This document shows positions 5,820-13,888 of a DNA stretch of 14,901 nt, piece after piece. The position numbers were made by a program, and so were the translations under genes. Each line of letters starts with the position of its first letter. The stretch's first letter is position 1. Source of the stretch: Candidatus Omnitrophota bacterium (GTDB lineage Bacteria; Omnitrophota; Gorgyraeia; Aquiviventales; Aquiviventaceae); the NCBI GenBank assembly GCA_016198915.1, contig JACQHS010000052.1, forward strand, positions 1-14,901, in the 5' to 3' direction. The notes below the pieces were generated by a model, which worked only from the letters and a program-made list of their open reading frames with translations, made no database searches and was not told the origin of the DNA.

Positions 5820-7090
5820 GAGAGCAGCGCCTTTGGTACGACATCGTGGCGGATGAGATCCTGCATCGTGTCGCGACGGCGGATTAGCGCCCAGCGGCTT
5901 CCCCGCACCAGCACCTCGGCAGGCCTCAGGCGGCCGTTATAGTTGGAGGCCATCGTCGAGCCGTAGGCCCCGGCGCCCAGCACAGCCAGACGCTGCCCGG
6001 AACGCACCGACCCCAGCCGGCGCCCCCGTGCCAGGACATCCGCACTCTCGCATACCGGCCCCACGACGTCGTAGCGGGCGCCGTTGACGGATGGCCGGCC
6101 TGCGTCGGTCGGGATTACCTCATGATAGGCGCCGTAGAGTGCTGGGCGCAGCAGATCGTTCATCCCTGCGTCCACCACGGCGAACTGCTTGCCGCGGCTG
6201 CGCTTGACATAGAGCACCTCGGTCAGCAGGACTCCGGCGTTGCCGACGATGAACCGTCCGGGCTCAAGAATCAAGCGCACCCGCAGCGGCACAAGCAGCG
6301 GCAGGACCGCTCTCGCAAACGCCTGGGGGGTTTGGGGCCGCTCATCCCGGTAGATAATCCCGAGTCCCCCGCCGAGGTTGAGCCATTCCAACGGCGCGCC
6401 GAATGGCCGCGCCTGCTTCAGCAGCTGCGCGACGCGCGTGATCGCCTGGATGAACGGCTCGGCCTGGCTGATCTGTGAGCCGATGTGCAGGTGCAGCCCG
6501 ATCAGGCGCACCGACGGAAACGCCTCGTGGTGCCGCAGCAGATCGAGGGCCGTCCGCGGGTCAATGCCAAACTTGCTTTCCGCAACGCCCGTCCGGATGT
6601 AGCGGTGCGTGTGCGCCTCAACGTCCGGATTGATCCGGAGTGCGACGCGAACACGGGTGCGCATCCGGCGCGCGATCGCCTCGATGGCTTCCAGCTCAGG
6701 CGCTGACTCCACATTAAAACAGAAAATTCCGGCGCGCACGGCGGCGAGGATCTCCGCCGGAGTTTTACCGACGCTGGCAAACACGATGCGGGACGCCGGG
6801 CAGCCGACGCGCAGCGCCTTGTACAGCTCCCCGCCGGAGACGATGTCCAATCCGGCCCCGTGACGCACCAGCAGCCGGAGGATCGCGAGGTTGCCGTTCG
6901 CTTTCACCGAGAAGCAGATGAGCGGGCGCAGCGTCCGAAAGGCTGTCTGCAGCTTCCTGAGGTGGTCCAGCAATGTTTTGCAGCTGTAGACGTAGACGGG
7001 CGTGCCGACCGCATCCGCGATCCGGCCAACCGGCACCCGCTCGCAGTGCAGTTCGCCTCTGACCATGTGAAAATCGTGCGGATAATACAT
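5816..7090 (-). CDS. lysA: Diaminopimelate decarboxylase
   Basis: LysA decarboxylates meso-diaminopimelate to lysine, the last step of the pathway. It is a PLP enzyme of the alanine-racemase fold; from ATG 7090 it has 424 residues. The Schiff-base lysine is Lys63 in CFSVKANGN. HIGSQ is at 202-206, GGGLGI at 240-245, EPGRFIVGNAG from 276, and the subunit-interface CESAD from 347; the C-terminal GAYGSTMASNYNGR is typical. A TTG at 7093 is also in frame, but AGGAAGG at 7101-7095 is well spaced only for ATG 7090. The start shares one base with the argH stop (TGATG). LysA here directly joins the arginine block to the lysine block. Its stop codon lies inside the duplicated ATGAT of the palindromic element, so the coding region is intact. 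Confidence 0.97.
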   Translation of the reverse strand: MYYPHDFHMVRGELHCERVPVGRIADAVGTPVYVYSCKTLLDHLRKLQTAFRTLRPLICFSVKANGNLAILRLLVRHGAGLDIVSGGELYKALRVGCPASRIVFASVGKTPAEILAAVRAGIFCFNVESAPELEAIEAIARRMRTRVRVALRINPDVEAHTHRYIRTGVAESKFGIDPRTALDLLRHHEAFPSVRLIGLHLHIGSQISQAEPFIQAITRVAQLLKQARPFGAPLEWLNLGGGLGIIYRDERPQTPQAFARAVLPLLVPLRVRLILEPGRFIVGNAGVLLTEVLYVKRSRGKQFAVVDAGMNDLLRPALYGAYHEVIPTDAGRPSVNGARYDVVGPVCESADVLARGRRLGSVRSGQRLAVLGAGAYGSTMASNYNGRLRPAEVLVRGSRWALIRRRDTMQDLIRHDVVPKALLS

Positions 7091-8469
7091 CAATCCTTCC
7101 TGCGAAGGTACCGCTGCCAGCGTGACAGCGCCCGCGCGACCTGAGACGGATTCGTGCTTCCCTCGCTGCGCTTGCGTTCCACCGACCGACGGGGATTCAG
7201 CACGGCGAGCGCCGTCCGCGTCAGGTGCGGCGAAAGCCGCGTGAGTTCGGACGCGCTCAAGCGGCGCAGCGTCACCCCCAGCCGCTCGGCGAGGGCCAGG
7301 GCTTTGCCGACGATCTCATGCGCCTGGCGAAACGCCACGCCTTGCTGAACTAAATACTCGGCCAGATCGGCTGCGCATAAGGACTCGTCCAGCAGCCGGC
7401 TCAGGCCCGCGGTCCGCACCTTCAGATGCCGAAGGCACGGCGCCAGCACCGACAGTGCGGCAACGGTTGCCTCGACGGATTCAAACACCAGCCGCTTATC
7501 CCACTGCATGTCCCGATTATACGATAATGGCAGCCCCTTCATCATGGTGAAAAACGCCGTCAGATTCCCGACGATGACGCCGGCCTGGCCGCGGATCAGC
7601 TCCAGGACATCCGGATTCCTCTTCTGGGGCAGAAGGCTTGAGCCGGTCGCGAACGCGTCGTCAAGCGATACGATGCCGAACTCGTCGCTCGACCACAGGA
7701 TCATATCTTCCGCCAGCCGCGACAGATGGACCGCCAGGTTCGCCAGCACCGAGACGAGCTCCAGCGCGAAATCACGGTCGGCGACCGCGTCCATGCTGTT
7801 GGCCGCCACCCGGGGAAACTTCAGCAGCTTCGCGACGTAGCGGCGGTCGATGGGCAGCGTCGTGCCGGCCAGCGCTCCGGAGCCGAGCGGCAGGACGTCA
7901 ATCCGCCCGCGCGCCTCATCGAGGCGCTGCGCATCGCGCTCCAGCATTTCCACATAGGCCAGCAGATGGTGCGCCAGCAGGATGGGCTGTGCTCGCTGCA
8001 GGTGCGTGTAGCCGGGAATGACCGCCTCGCGATGCGACGACGCAAGATGGACCAGCGACCGCTGGACTCCCCGAATGCCCATCGTCAGGCGGCTGACCGC
8101 CTCGCGGCAGTAGAGCCGAAGGTCAAGGCTGACCTGATCGTTGCGGCTGCGGGCGGTGTGGAGCTTCTGCGCGACCGGCCCGACCAGCCGCTCCAGCTCT
8201 TGCTGGATCTGGGTATGGACGTCTTCCGCTGAGCGATCGGGTGTCCAGCGCCCCCGCTCAATCAGGCGCAGGATCCGTGTCAGCCCTTGGACCAACCGTC
8301 GGCTCTCAGCGGCGGACACAATCCGGCAGCGGCCCAGCATCTTGGCGTGGGCGATCGAGCCTTCCACGTCATAGCGAGCGAGCCGGTAGTCCACCAGGAT
8401 GCTGGAGGTGAAGCGCTCCACCCGCGGATCAGTCCGCTTCGTGAACCTCCCACCCCACATTTTCGACAT
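7090..8469 (-). CDS. argH: Argininosuccinate lyase
   Basis: ArgH splits argininosuccinate into arginine and fumarate, the last arginine step. The 459-residue length is normal for this fumarase/aspartase-superfamily enzyme. It begins MSKMWGGRF as usual; TARSRNDQ is at 105-112, THLQRAQP at 155-162 (His156 in the catalytic region), and the flexible-loop signature GSSLLPQKRNP at 276-286 with catalytic Ser278. The C-terminal region has a less usual basic stretch before NPSQVA but no break. A strong AGAGGAAGG (8482-8474) precedes ATG 8469. A 74-base gap holding an inverted 7-bp repeat array separates it from argG, the largest non-insertional gap in the operon. The stop overlaps the lysA start by one base. 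Confidence 0.97.
   Translation of the reverse strand: MSKMWGGRFTKRTDPRVERFTSSILVDYRLARYDVEGSIAHAKMLGRCRIVSAAESRRLVQGLTRILRLIERGRWTPDRSAEDVHTQIQQELERLVGPVAQKLHTARSRNDQVSLDLRLYCREAVSRLTMGIRGVQRSLVHLASSHREAVIPGYTHLQRAQPILLAHHLLAYVEMLERDAQRLDEARGRIDVLPLGSGALAGTTLPIDRRYVAKLLKFPRVAANSMDAVADRDFALELVSVLANLAVHLSRLAEDMILWSSDEFGIVSLDDAFATGSSLLPQKRNPDVLELIRGQAGVIVGNLTAFFTMMKGLPLSYNRDMQWDKRLVFESVEATVAALSVLAPCLRHLKVRTAGLSRLLDESLCAADLAEYLVQQGVAFRQAHEIVGKALALAERLGVTLRRLSASELTRLSPHLTRTALAVLNPRRSVERKRSEGSTNPSQVARALSRWQRYLRRKD
7095..7101 (-). promoter_or_regulatory. Ribosome-binding site of lysA
   Basis: AGGAAGG within the last argH codons ends four bases before ATG 7090. It is only one base from the in-frame TTG at 7093, which argues for the ATG. 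Confidence 0.7.
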
Positions 8470-8473
8470 GAAA

Positions 8474-8482
8474 CCTTCCTCT
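8474..8482 (-). promoter_or_regulatory. Ribosome-binding site of argH
   Basis: AGAGGAAGG ends four bases before the ATG at 8469, with the AGAGGA core about seven bases away. It begins right after the 7-bp repeat array. A strong independent site fits the loss of direct coupling to argG at this junction. Confidence 0.75.
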
Positions 8483-8558
8483 TTAGTGTTTAGTGGTTAG
8501 TGGCTAGTGATCAGTGGGCTCTTCACTGACCACTAACCACTGATCACTGACCACTTCC
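8483..8558. repeat. Inverted array of 7-bp repeats, family TTAGTGG, between argG and argH
   Basis: On the plus strand five units of TTAGTGG type (8483-8517) are followed by six spacer bases and then five units of the complementary CACTAAC type (8524-8558). The array fills most of the gap and runs into the last codons of argG, supplying its TGA (8546-8544). It is the largest of four 7-bp repeat tracts in the window. Confidence 0.9.
8486..8554 (-). other. Predicted long RNA hairpin in the argG-argH spacer
   Basis: The two halves of the repeat array are complementary. By hand, 27 of 31 positions of arm 8486-8516 pair with arm 8524-8554 (25 Watson-Crick and 2 G-U in the transcript) around a seven-base loop. 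The hairpin includes the argG stop. There is no following U-run, and the argH ribosome-binding site begins a few bases after it, so a terminator is unlikely; an mRNA processing or stability element, or simply a by-product of the repeats, is more plausible. Confidence 0.6.
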
Positions 8559-9725
8559 CTCATACGGGAGTCCGTACAACTTAATAAACCCTTCAGCGGC
8601 GCGTTGATCAAACCGGTCCTTCGCCGAATACGTCGCCAGCCGCTTCCGATACAGGCTGTGCGGAGACTTGCGTCCGATGACCTGGCACGTCCCCTGGAAC
8701 AGCTTCAGGCGGACGGCCCCGGTCACTCGGCGCTGGGTCTCGCCGACAAACGCATCCAGCGCCGACTTCAGCGGGGTACACCACAGACCGTTGTACACCA
8801 GCCTGGCGTACGTGGCGGCCATCCCCTGTTTGGCGTGGAGCAATTCTCGGTCAAGCACGAGCCGCTCCAGATCCTGGTGCGCTTCCAGCAGGATGGTTCC
8901 TGCAGACGCTTCGTAGATCTCCCGCGACTTGATGCCCACGACGCGGCTTTCCATCACGTCGCTGCGGCCGATGCCGTGCGCGGCCCCGATGGCATTGAGC
9001 CGTTCAATCAGCGCGACGCCATCGAGCCGTCGCCCATTAAGGTGCATCGGCACTCCGCGCATGAATCCGACCGTCACCGTTGCGGCCCGGCGGGCCGCGC
9101 GCTCAGGCGAGCGGATCGAGCGGAAGGTGTCCGCCGGCGGCGCGGTCCAGGGGTTTTCCAACACCCCGGCCTCGATGCTCGTGCCCCAGAGATTCTGGTC
9201 GATGCTGTAGGGGCGGTACTTCGTGACGTCGATGGGGATCCGGTGGCGCTTGGCGTACGCGATCTCCTGCTCGCGTGAGCGGAACTCCCACTCGCGGACC
9301 GGGGCCACGATCGACAGCTTCGGATCCAGGATGCGCACGGTCACCTCAAACCGGACCTGGTCGTTGCCTTTGCCGGTGCAGCCGTGCGCCACCGCCTTCG
9401 CCTTCACCTGATGCGCGACCTCGACCAGGTGCTTGGCGATGAGGGGCCTGGAGAGTGCGGTCGCCAGCAGGTACTTCCCCTCGTAGACAGCGTGCGCCTG
9501 CAGCGCCGGCCAGATGTAGTCCAAGACGAATTCGCGGCGGACGTCCCGGACCACCACCTTCGCGGCCCCGGCGGCTTTCGCCCGTTGGATCGCCGCGGAC
9601 GATGGGCCGCCCTGGCCCACGTTCGCCATGAACGCGACCACGCGCCAGCCCCGTTCCGTCAGCCATTTGACGGCGACCGACGTATCCAAACCTCCAGAAT
9701 ATGCTAGTACAAGTGTTCGACTCAT
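8544..9725 (-). CDS. argG: Argininosuccinate synthase
   Basis: ArgG joins citrulline and aspartate with ATP to form argininosuccinate. From ATG 9725 the protein has 393 residues, close to the usual 400. The PP-loop AYSGGLDTS is at 8-16 and HGCTGKGNDQVRF at 114-126; LSRPLIAKH (91-99) is also typical. The open frame runs 86 codons further upstream, but that part lies over argF in another frame and is not ArgG-like. AAGAGGA (9739-9733) seven bases upstream supports ATG 9725, which shares a base with the argF stop (TGATG). The last residues (EGSGQ) and the stop codon come from the 7-bp repeat array, so the C-terminus may have been altered slightly. Confidence 0.97.
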   Translation of the reverse strand: MSRTLVLAYSGGLDTSVAVKWLTERGWRVVAFMANVGQGGPSSAAIQRAKAAGAAKVVVRDVRREFVLDYIWPALQAHAVYEGKYLLATALSRPLIAKHLVEVAHQVKAKAVAHGCTGKGNDQVRFEVTVRILDPKLSIVAPVREWEFRSREQEIAYAKRHRIPIDVTKYRPYSIDQNLWGTSIEAGVLENPWTAPPADTFRSIRSPERAARRAATVTVGFMRGVPMHLNGRRLDGVALIERLNAIGAAHGIGRSDVMESRVVGIKSREIYEASAGTILLEAHQDLERLVLDRELLHAKQGMAATYARLVYNGLWCTPLKSALDAFVGETQRRVTGAVRLKLFQGTCQVIGRKSPHSLYRKRLATYSAKDRFDQRAAEGFIKLYGLPYEGSGQ

Positions 9726-10660
9726 CAGCGCGTCCTCTTCTTTCCCAATAGCATCATCAACAGCGCTTTCTGAGCGTGGAGGCGGTTTTCCGCCTGCTCG
9801 AAGATCAGCGAACGCGGATGCTCCATCACCTGCTCGGTGATCTCCTCGCCCCGGTGCGCGGGCAGGCAGTGCATGATCCGGCATCCGCGCGGGGCGTGCT
9901 TCCACAACGCCGTATTCACCTGATATGGTGTGAATGCTTTCAGACGCTGTGTTCGCTGCCGCTCCTGCCCCATGCTGACCCACACATCGGTGTACACCAC
10001 ATCCGCGTCACGAACCGCCCGGCGCGGATCGGCTTCCCATTGGAGCGCCGCGCCATGGCGTTTGCCGAGCCGCACCGCATCCTGCCAGATAGCCGGATCC
10101 GGCCGGTAGGCAGGCGGCGTGGCGACCGTCACGCACACCCCCATCATGCCACATCCCTGCAGCAATGAGTGCAAGACATTATTGCCGTCGCCGACATACG
10201 CAACGCGCACCCCCTTCAGATGCCCGAACGCCTCCTGGATGGTCAACAGGTCGGCCAACGCCTGGCACGGGTGCACCGAATCGGAGAGTCCGTTAATCAC
10301 CGGCACAGCCGAATAGCGGGCGAATTCCTCCACGTCGTTGTGCGCGAAGGTCCTCGCGACGATCGCATCGACGTAGCGGGAGAGCACCCGCGCGACGTCT
10401 TTGATCGGCTCCCGTTGGCCAAGCTGGATGTCGTCCTGTCCGAGGTAGATCGCCGACCCCCCGAGCTGGAGGACCGCCACTTCGAACGCGACCCGCGTGC
10501 GCATCGAGGGCTTCTGGAACACCAACGCCACGATTTTGCCGGCGAGCGCCGGCGATCCGCGGGTGCGCTGCCGTTTTGCCATGGCTGCGCTGCGCAAGAG
10601 GCTCCGAAGCTCGCTCTCGCTAATGTCCGTCAAGGTCAGAAAATGGCGCGCCTTCTTCAT
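9725..10660 (-). CDS. argF: Ornithine carbamoyltransferase
   Basis: ArgF transfers carbamoyl from carbamoyl phosphate to ornithine, giving citrulline. It has 311 residues, normal for the family. The carbamoyl-phosphate motif is SMRTR (52-56, in the SxRTR pattern), HPCQ is at 130-133, and the ornithine-specific DVWVSMG (225-231) and HCLPAHR (264-270) are present; these distinguish it from aspartate carbamoyltransferase. The ATG at 10660 overlaps the argD stop by four bases (ATGA); no strong ribosome-binding site is seen, so it is likely coupled to argD. The stop overlaps the argG start by one base. carA and carB, which supply carbamoyl phosphate, are not in the window. Confidence 0.97.
   Translation of the reverse strand: MKKARHFLTLTDISESELRSLLRSAAMAKRQRTRGSPALAGKIVALVFQKPSMRTRVAFEVAVLQLGGSAIYLGQDDIQLGQREPIKDVARVLSRYVDAIVARTFAHNDVEEFARYSAVPVINGLSDSVHPCQALADLLTIQEAFGHLKGVRVAYVGDGNNVLHSLLQGCGMMGVCVTVATPPAYRPDPAIWQDAVRLGKRHGAALQWEADPRRAVRDADVVYTDVWVSMGQERQRTQRLKAFTPYQVNTALWKHAPRGCRIMHCLPAHRGEEITEQVMEHPRSLIFEQAENRLHAQKALLMMLLGKKRTR
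9733..9739 (-). promoter_or_regulatory. Ribosome-binding site of argG
   Basis: AAGAGGA lies within the last codons of argF and ends seven bases before the ATG at 9725. It supports that start over the long upstream extension of the same frame. Confidence 0.7.
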
Positions 10661-11838
10661 CGGCTGCGCAGAACCCCTTCCAGAATGGATAGCCCGTGAT
10701 CGAGCTGGGCTTTCGTGATCGTCATCGCCGGCAACAGGCGCAACACCCGCTGCTGCGTGCAGTTGATGAGGAGCCGTTTCGCCCGGCAGGCCTCCACGAT
10801 TGGCCGGCCGTCAATGGAGAGCTCCACGCCGATCATGAAGCCTCGGCCGCGCACCTCTTGAATGACCGGCACATCCTGTCGCAGCGCGGTGAGCTGTTTG
10901 AAGACGAACGTGCCAAGCCGGTTCACCCGCCCGAGCAGTTCCTGCTTTTCAATCGCTTCGAACACCGCCAGGACCGCCGCGCATCCCAACGGACTGCCTC
11001 CAAACGTCGTCGCATGGGTCCCCGGCCCCAGCACGTCCGCCACCGCCCGTTTGGCGATGACTGCGCCGATCGGAAACCCGCCGCCCAGCGCTTTGGCCAG
11101 CAGCAGCACATCCGGCTGGGCACCGCTGTGTTGATAGCCGAACCACGCGCCGGTGCGGCCCATGCCGCTTTGCACTTCATCCATGATCAGCAGCAGGCGC
11201 TGCTCGTCGCAGAGCCGGCGCACGCCCTTGAGGAACTCATCGCTGGCCACCCGGACCCCGCCCTCGCCCTGGATCGGCTCCAGAAGGACCGCGCACGTCT
11301 TTGGGGTGATCGCGTGACGCACCGCATCCAAATCATTGAACGGCACGCGGACAAATCCCGGCAACAGCGGCTCAAACCCCTGTTGGTATTTGTCCTGGCC
11401 CGTGGCGCTCAGCGCCCCGATGGTGCGGCCGTGGAACGAGCGCTCCATGACGATGATCTCAGGGCGGCCGCCCGCCCAGCGGCGCGCCAGCTTGATCGCC
11501 GTCTCCACGGCTTCCGCGCCGCTGTTGCAGAAGAAGACCGTTCCATCAAATGACACCTCGATGAGTTTCTTGGCCGCCTGCCACTGCAGCGGGTGGTAGT
11601 AGTTATTCGCGACGTGGGTCAGGCGCCTCGATTGGCCGCGCAAGGCGCTCATCACCCACGGATGGTTGTGCCCCAGGCCGGCCACACCCCACCCGGGGAA
11701 CAGGTCAAGGTACTCATGCCCCTCGACGTCCCAGACCCGGCTGCCCTTGCCCTTCGCGATGACGAGCGGACTGCGCACGTACGTGTTCATCACGTATCGT
11801 TCGTAGTGCTTGATGACCGTCTGGGTCGCCTGCGTCAT
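10657..11838 (-). CDS. argD: Acetylornithine aminotransferase
   Basis: ArgD transaminates N-acetylglutamate semialdehyde to N-acetylornithine with glutamate. It is a class III PLP aminotransferase; from ATG 11838 it has 393 residues. NSGAEA is at 105-110, SFHGRT at 134-139, MDEVQSGMGRTG at 219-230 with Asp220, and the Schiff-base Lys249 in LLLAKALGGGFPIGA. The frame stays open 40 codons upstream over argB, but this part is not family-like. ATG 11838 overlaps the argB stop by four bases (ATGA), as does its own stop with argF. Such enzymes can also act on succinyl-DAP, but here the DapL route makes that unnecessary; arginine is the clear role from context. Confidence 0.96.
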   Translation of the reverse strand: MTQATQTVIKHYERYVMNTYVRSPLVIAKGKGSRVWDVEGHEYLDLFPGWGVAGLGHNHPWVMSALRGQSRRLTHVANNYYHPLQWQAAKKLIEVSFDGTVFFCNSGAEAVETAIKLARRWAGGRPEIIVMERSFHGRTIGALSATGQDKYQQGFEPLLPGFVRVPFNDLDAVRHAITPKTCAVLLEPIQGEGGVRVASDEFLKGVRRLCDEQRLLLIMDEVQSGMGRTGAWFGYQHSGAQPDVLLLAKALGGGFPIGAVIAKRAVADVLGPGTHATTFGGSPLGCAAVLAVFEAIEKQELLGRVNRLGTFVFKQLTALRQDVPVIQEVRGRGFMIGVELSIDGRPIVEACRAKRLLINCTQQRVLRLLPAMTITKAQLDHGLSILEGVLRSR

Positions 11839-12686
11839 GACCGCACGAGCTCCGTCCCGATCCCCTGCTTCGTGAAAATCTCCAGCAGCATGGCGTGCGG
11901 GATCGCCGCGTCGATGATGTGCGTCTTTTTCACGCCGCGGCGCAGCGCGTCGATGCACGCCTTCACTTTCGGAATCATCCCCTCCTGGATCACCTGGCGC
12001 TCCAGGAGCACGCGCGCATCCGCGATGGACACCGTCGACATCAGCGAGCTGAGATCATTCGCCTGACGCAAAATGCCACGGACATTGGTCAGCAGCACGA
12101 GCTTCTCGGCCTTGAGATGCGCCGCCACAGCGCTCGCGACCTGGTCGGCGTTGATGTTGTAGAGTTGGCCCTCGCACGTCCCGACCGGCGAGACGACCGG
12201 AATTGCGTGCCGGGTGAAGGCTGCCCGCAAGGCCGAGCGGTGCACGCCCCGCACGCTGCCGACAAAGCCCAGCTGTTTGGCGCGGGGATGCGGCTGGGCC
12301 AGGATCACCCGGTGCTTCGCCACGATCCCCTCGGCATGGCCGTTCAGCGCGGTGATCTGGGTGACCAGCCGCCGGTTCACCTCCTCCAGCGTACGGGTGA
12401 CGAGGCGCATGCTGGCGGCGTCGGTCACGCGCATCCCGTCGATGAACTGGGTCTTCCGGCCGGATGCCGCCAGCCGTGCGGTGATTGCCGGGCCGCCGCC
12501 GTGCACGAGGACCGGGTGGATGCCGACGGCGCTCAAAAACACCAAATCCTGCAGGATCCCCCGCATCGCCGCCGGATTGTCAATGGCGCTGCCGCCGTAC
12601 TTCGCCACGATGATCCTGCCGCGGAACTCCTGCAGGTACGGCAGCGCCTCAATCAAGATGTCGGCTTTTCGTATCGAGTCTTCCAT
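11835..12686 (-). CDS. argB: Acetylglutamate kinase
   Basis: ArgB phosphorylates N-acetylglutamate. From ATG 12686 the protein has 283 residues. The phosphate-binding KYGGSA is at 29-34 with Lys29, HGGGP at 62-66, and NINADQVA in the C-terminal half. About twenty residues, including EALPYLQEF, precede the first strand. This N-terminal helix is absent from the short arginine-insensitive E. coli enzyme and present in hexameric, arginine-inhibited kinases such as those of Pseudomonas and Thermotoga, so feedback inhibition by arginine is likely (inferred). The start shares a base with the argJ stop (TGATG); no Shine-Dalgarno is evident. The stop overlaps argD by four bases. Confidence 0.96.
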   Translation of the reverse strand: MEDSIRKADILIEALPYLQEFRGRIIVAKYGGSAIDNPAAMRGILQDLVFLSAVGIHPVLVHGGGPAITARLAASGRKTQFIDGMRVTDAASMRLVTRTLEEVNRRLVTQITALNGHAEGIVAKHRVILAQPHPRAKQLGFVGSVRGVHRSALRAAFTRHAIPVVSPVGTCEGQLYNINADQVASAVAAHLKAEKLVLLTNVRGILRQANDLSSLMSTVSIADARVLLERQVIQEGMIPKVKACIDALRRGVKKTHIIDAAIPHAMLLEIFTKQGIGTELVRS

Positions 12687-13888
12687 CAGGTCGCATAGCC
12701 GGCGTTGATGCGCACGTAGTCCGTGGTAAAATCGCACGTCGTCATGCGATCCTCGGCGCGGCCCGCATGCAGGTCAATGCGCACCGCAACGGAGGGGCGG
12801 CGCAGCAGCGTCCTGACGACCGACGCCGGCAGCGGCACCACGCGGCCTTTGGCCACCACGCGCTGGTCCTGGATGCGGATGTCCAGCGCGTCCGGATCGA
12901 ACCGCGCCGGCGAAGCACCCACGGCTGCGGCAATTCGCCCCACATTGGCATCGCCCCCAGCCAGCATCGTCTTGACCAGCGGCGAGGTGACGACCGCGCG
13001 CGCACACAACCGCGCCTCATGGGCGCTGCGCGCCCCGGACACCACGACTTCCATCAGACGCGATGCGCCCTCGCCGTCCGCGACGAGCATCCGGGCCAGC
13101 CGCTGGGCCACCGCCTGCAGTGCGGTGGCGAAGACCGGCACGCTGGACGCCCCAGCTCGAAGCTGGACGCCGGAGCGTCCGTTGGCCAGGAGAAAGACCG
13201 TATCGTTCGTGCTCATGTCGCCGTCCACGCTGATCCGGTTGAACGTCGCGGCCGACGCCTGCCGCAGCAGACGGCGCAGCAGCGGTTGGGGGGCTGCCAC
13301 GTCCGTCGTCATGACACAGAGCATCGTCGCCATGGACGGCGCGATCATGCCAGCGCCCTTGGCCATCCCGCCGACATGAAACATCCCGCCGCGGACCGCA
13401 ACGCTGACCGCGGCTTCCTTCGGATGGCGGTCGGTCGTCAAAATGGCCCACGCCGCCTCCTCATGCTGCTGCCGGTTGAGCGAGCCCAGCAGCCGCGGGA
13501 TGGCCCGCTCGACCCGGACCACCGGAAGGCGCGTCCCGATGAGTCCGGTTGAGGCCAAGAGGATCTCGTGGTCGGCTAATCCAATGCCCCGGGCGACCAG
13601 CCGGCTCAGGCGCTGCGCATCACGCAGGCCGGCCTCTCCGGTCAGACAGTTAGCGCAGCCGCTGTTGATCAGCACTGCCCGGGCCTGCCGGCGGCGAAGC
13701 CGGCGCTGGCTGATGACGACCGGCGCGGCTTTGATCCGGTTCGTCGTGAAGACCGCCGCGGCGGCGGCCGGGTGGCGGGACACGACCAGGGCCAGATCCG
13801 GCCGCCGGCTCGGTTTGATGCCCGCGCTGATCCCCGATGCCATAAACCCCCGCGCGGCGGTCACACCGCCAGCTACCCACCGCATCAT
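12686..13888 (-). CDS. argJ: Glutamate N-acetyltransferase (ArgJ), possibly bifunctional
   Basis: ArgJ moves the acetyl group from N-acetylornithine to glutamate, making the pathway cyclic; some members also use acetyl-CoA. From ATG 13888 the protein has 400 residues. The autocleavage motif KGAGMIAPSMATML (177-190) gives Thr188 as the new N-terminal nucleophile, STGLIG (113-118) is the oxyanion region, and the C-terminus DYVRINAGYAT is standard. The segment NSGCANCLTG (75-84) differs a little from the common NSGNANACTG form. The frame is open 151 codons upstream over argC, which I treat as a shadow. The start shares one base with the argC stop (TGATGATG; a second ATG at 13885 is equally possible). 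No argA is in the window. Confidence 0.96.
   Translation of the reverse strand: MMRWVAGGVTAARGFMASGISAGIKPSRRPDLALVVSRHPAAAAAVFTTNRIKAAPVVISQRRLRRRQARAVLINSGCANCLTGEAGLRDAQRLSRLVARGIGLADHEILLASTGLIGTRLPVVRVERAIPRLLGSLNRQQHEEAAWAILTTDRHPKEAAVSVAVRGGMFHVGGMAKGAGMIAPSMATMLCVMTTDVAAPQPLLRRLLRQASAATFNRISVDGDMSTNDTVFLLANGRSGVQLRAGASSVPVFATALQAVAQRLARMLVADGEGASRLMEVVVSGARSAHEARLCARAVVTSPLVKTMLAGGDANVGRIAAAVGASPARFDPDALDIRIQDQRVVAKGRVVPLPASVVRTLLRRPSVAVRIDLHAGRAEDRMTTCDFTTDYVRINAGYAT

Noticed and set aside
8483..8558. Rho-independent terminator between argG and argH
   Set aside because: The stem is long but has internal mismatches and no U-run, and argH begins immediately after it with a strong ribosome-binding site in the same operon.
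8483..8558. CRISPR array
   Set aside because: The repeats are 7 bp, contiguous, without spacers, and partly inverted; no cas genes are present.
9726..9983. N-terminal extensions of the argG, argJ, argD, argB and folK frames as possible fused domains
   Set aside because: Each extension overlaps the preceding gene in a different frame, shows no domain, and a good start with a stop-start overlap or ribosome-binding site lies at the canonical N-terminus.
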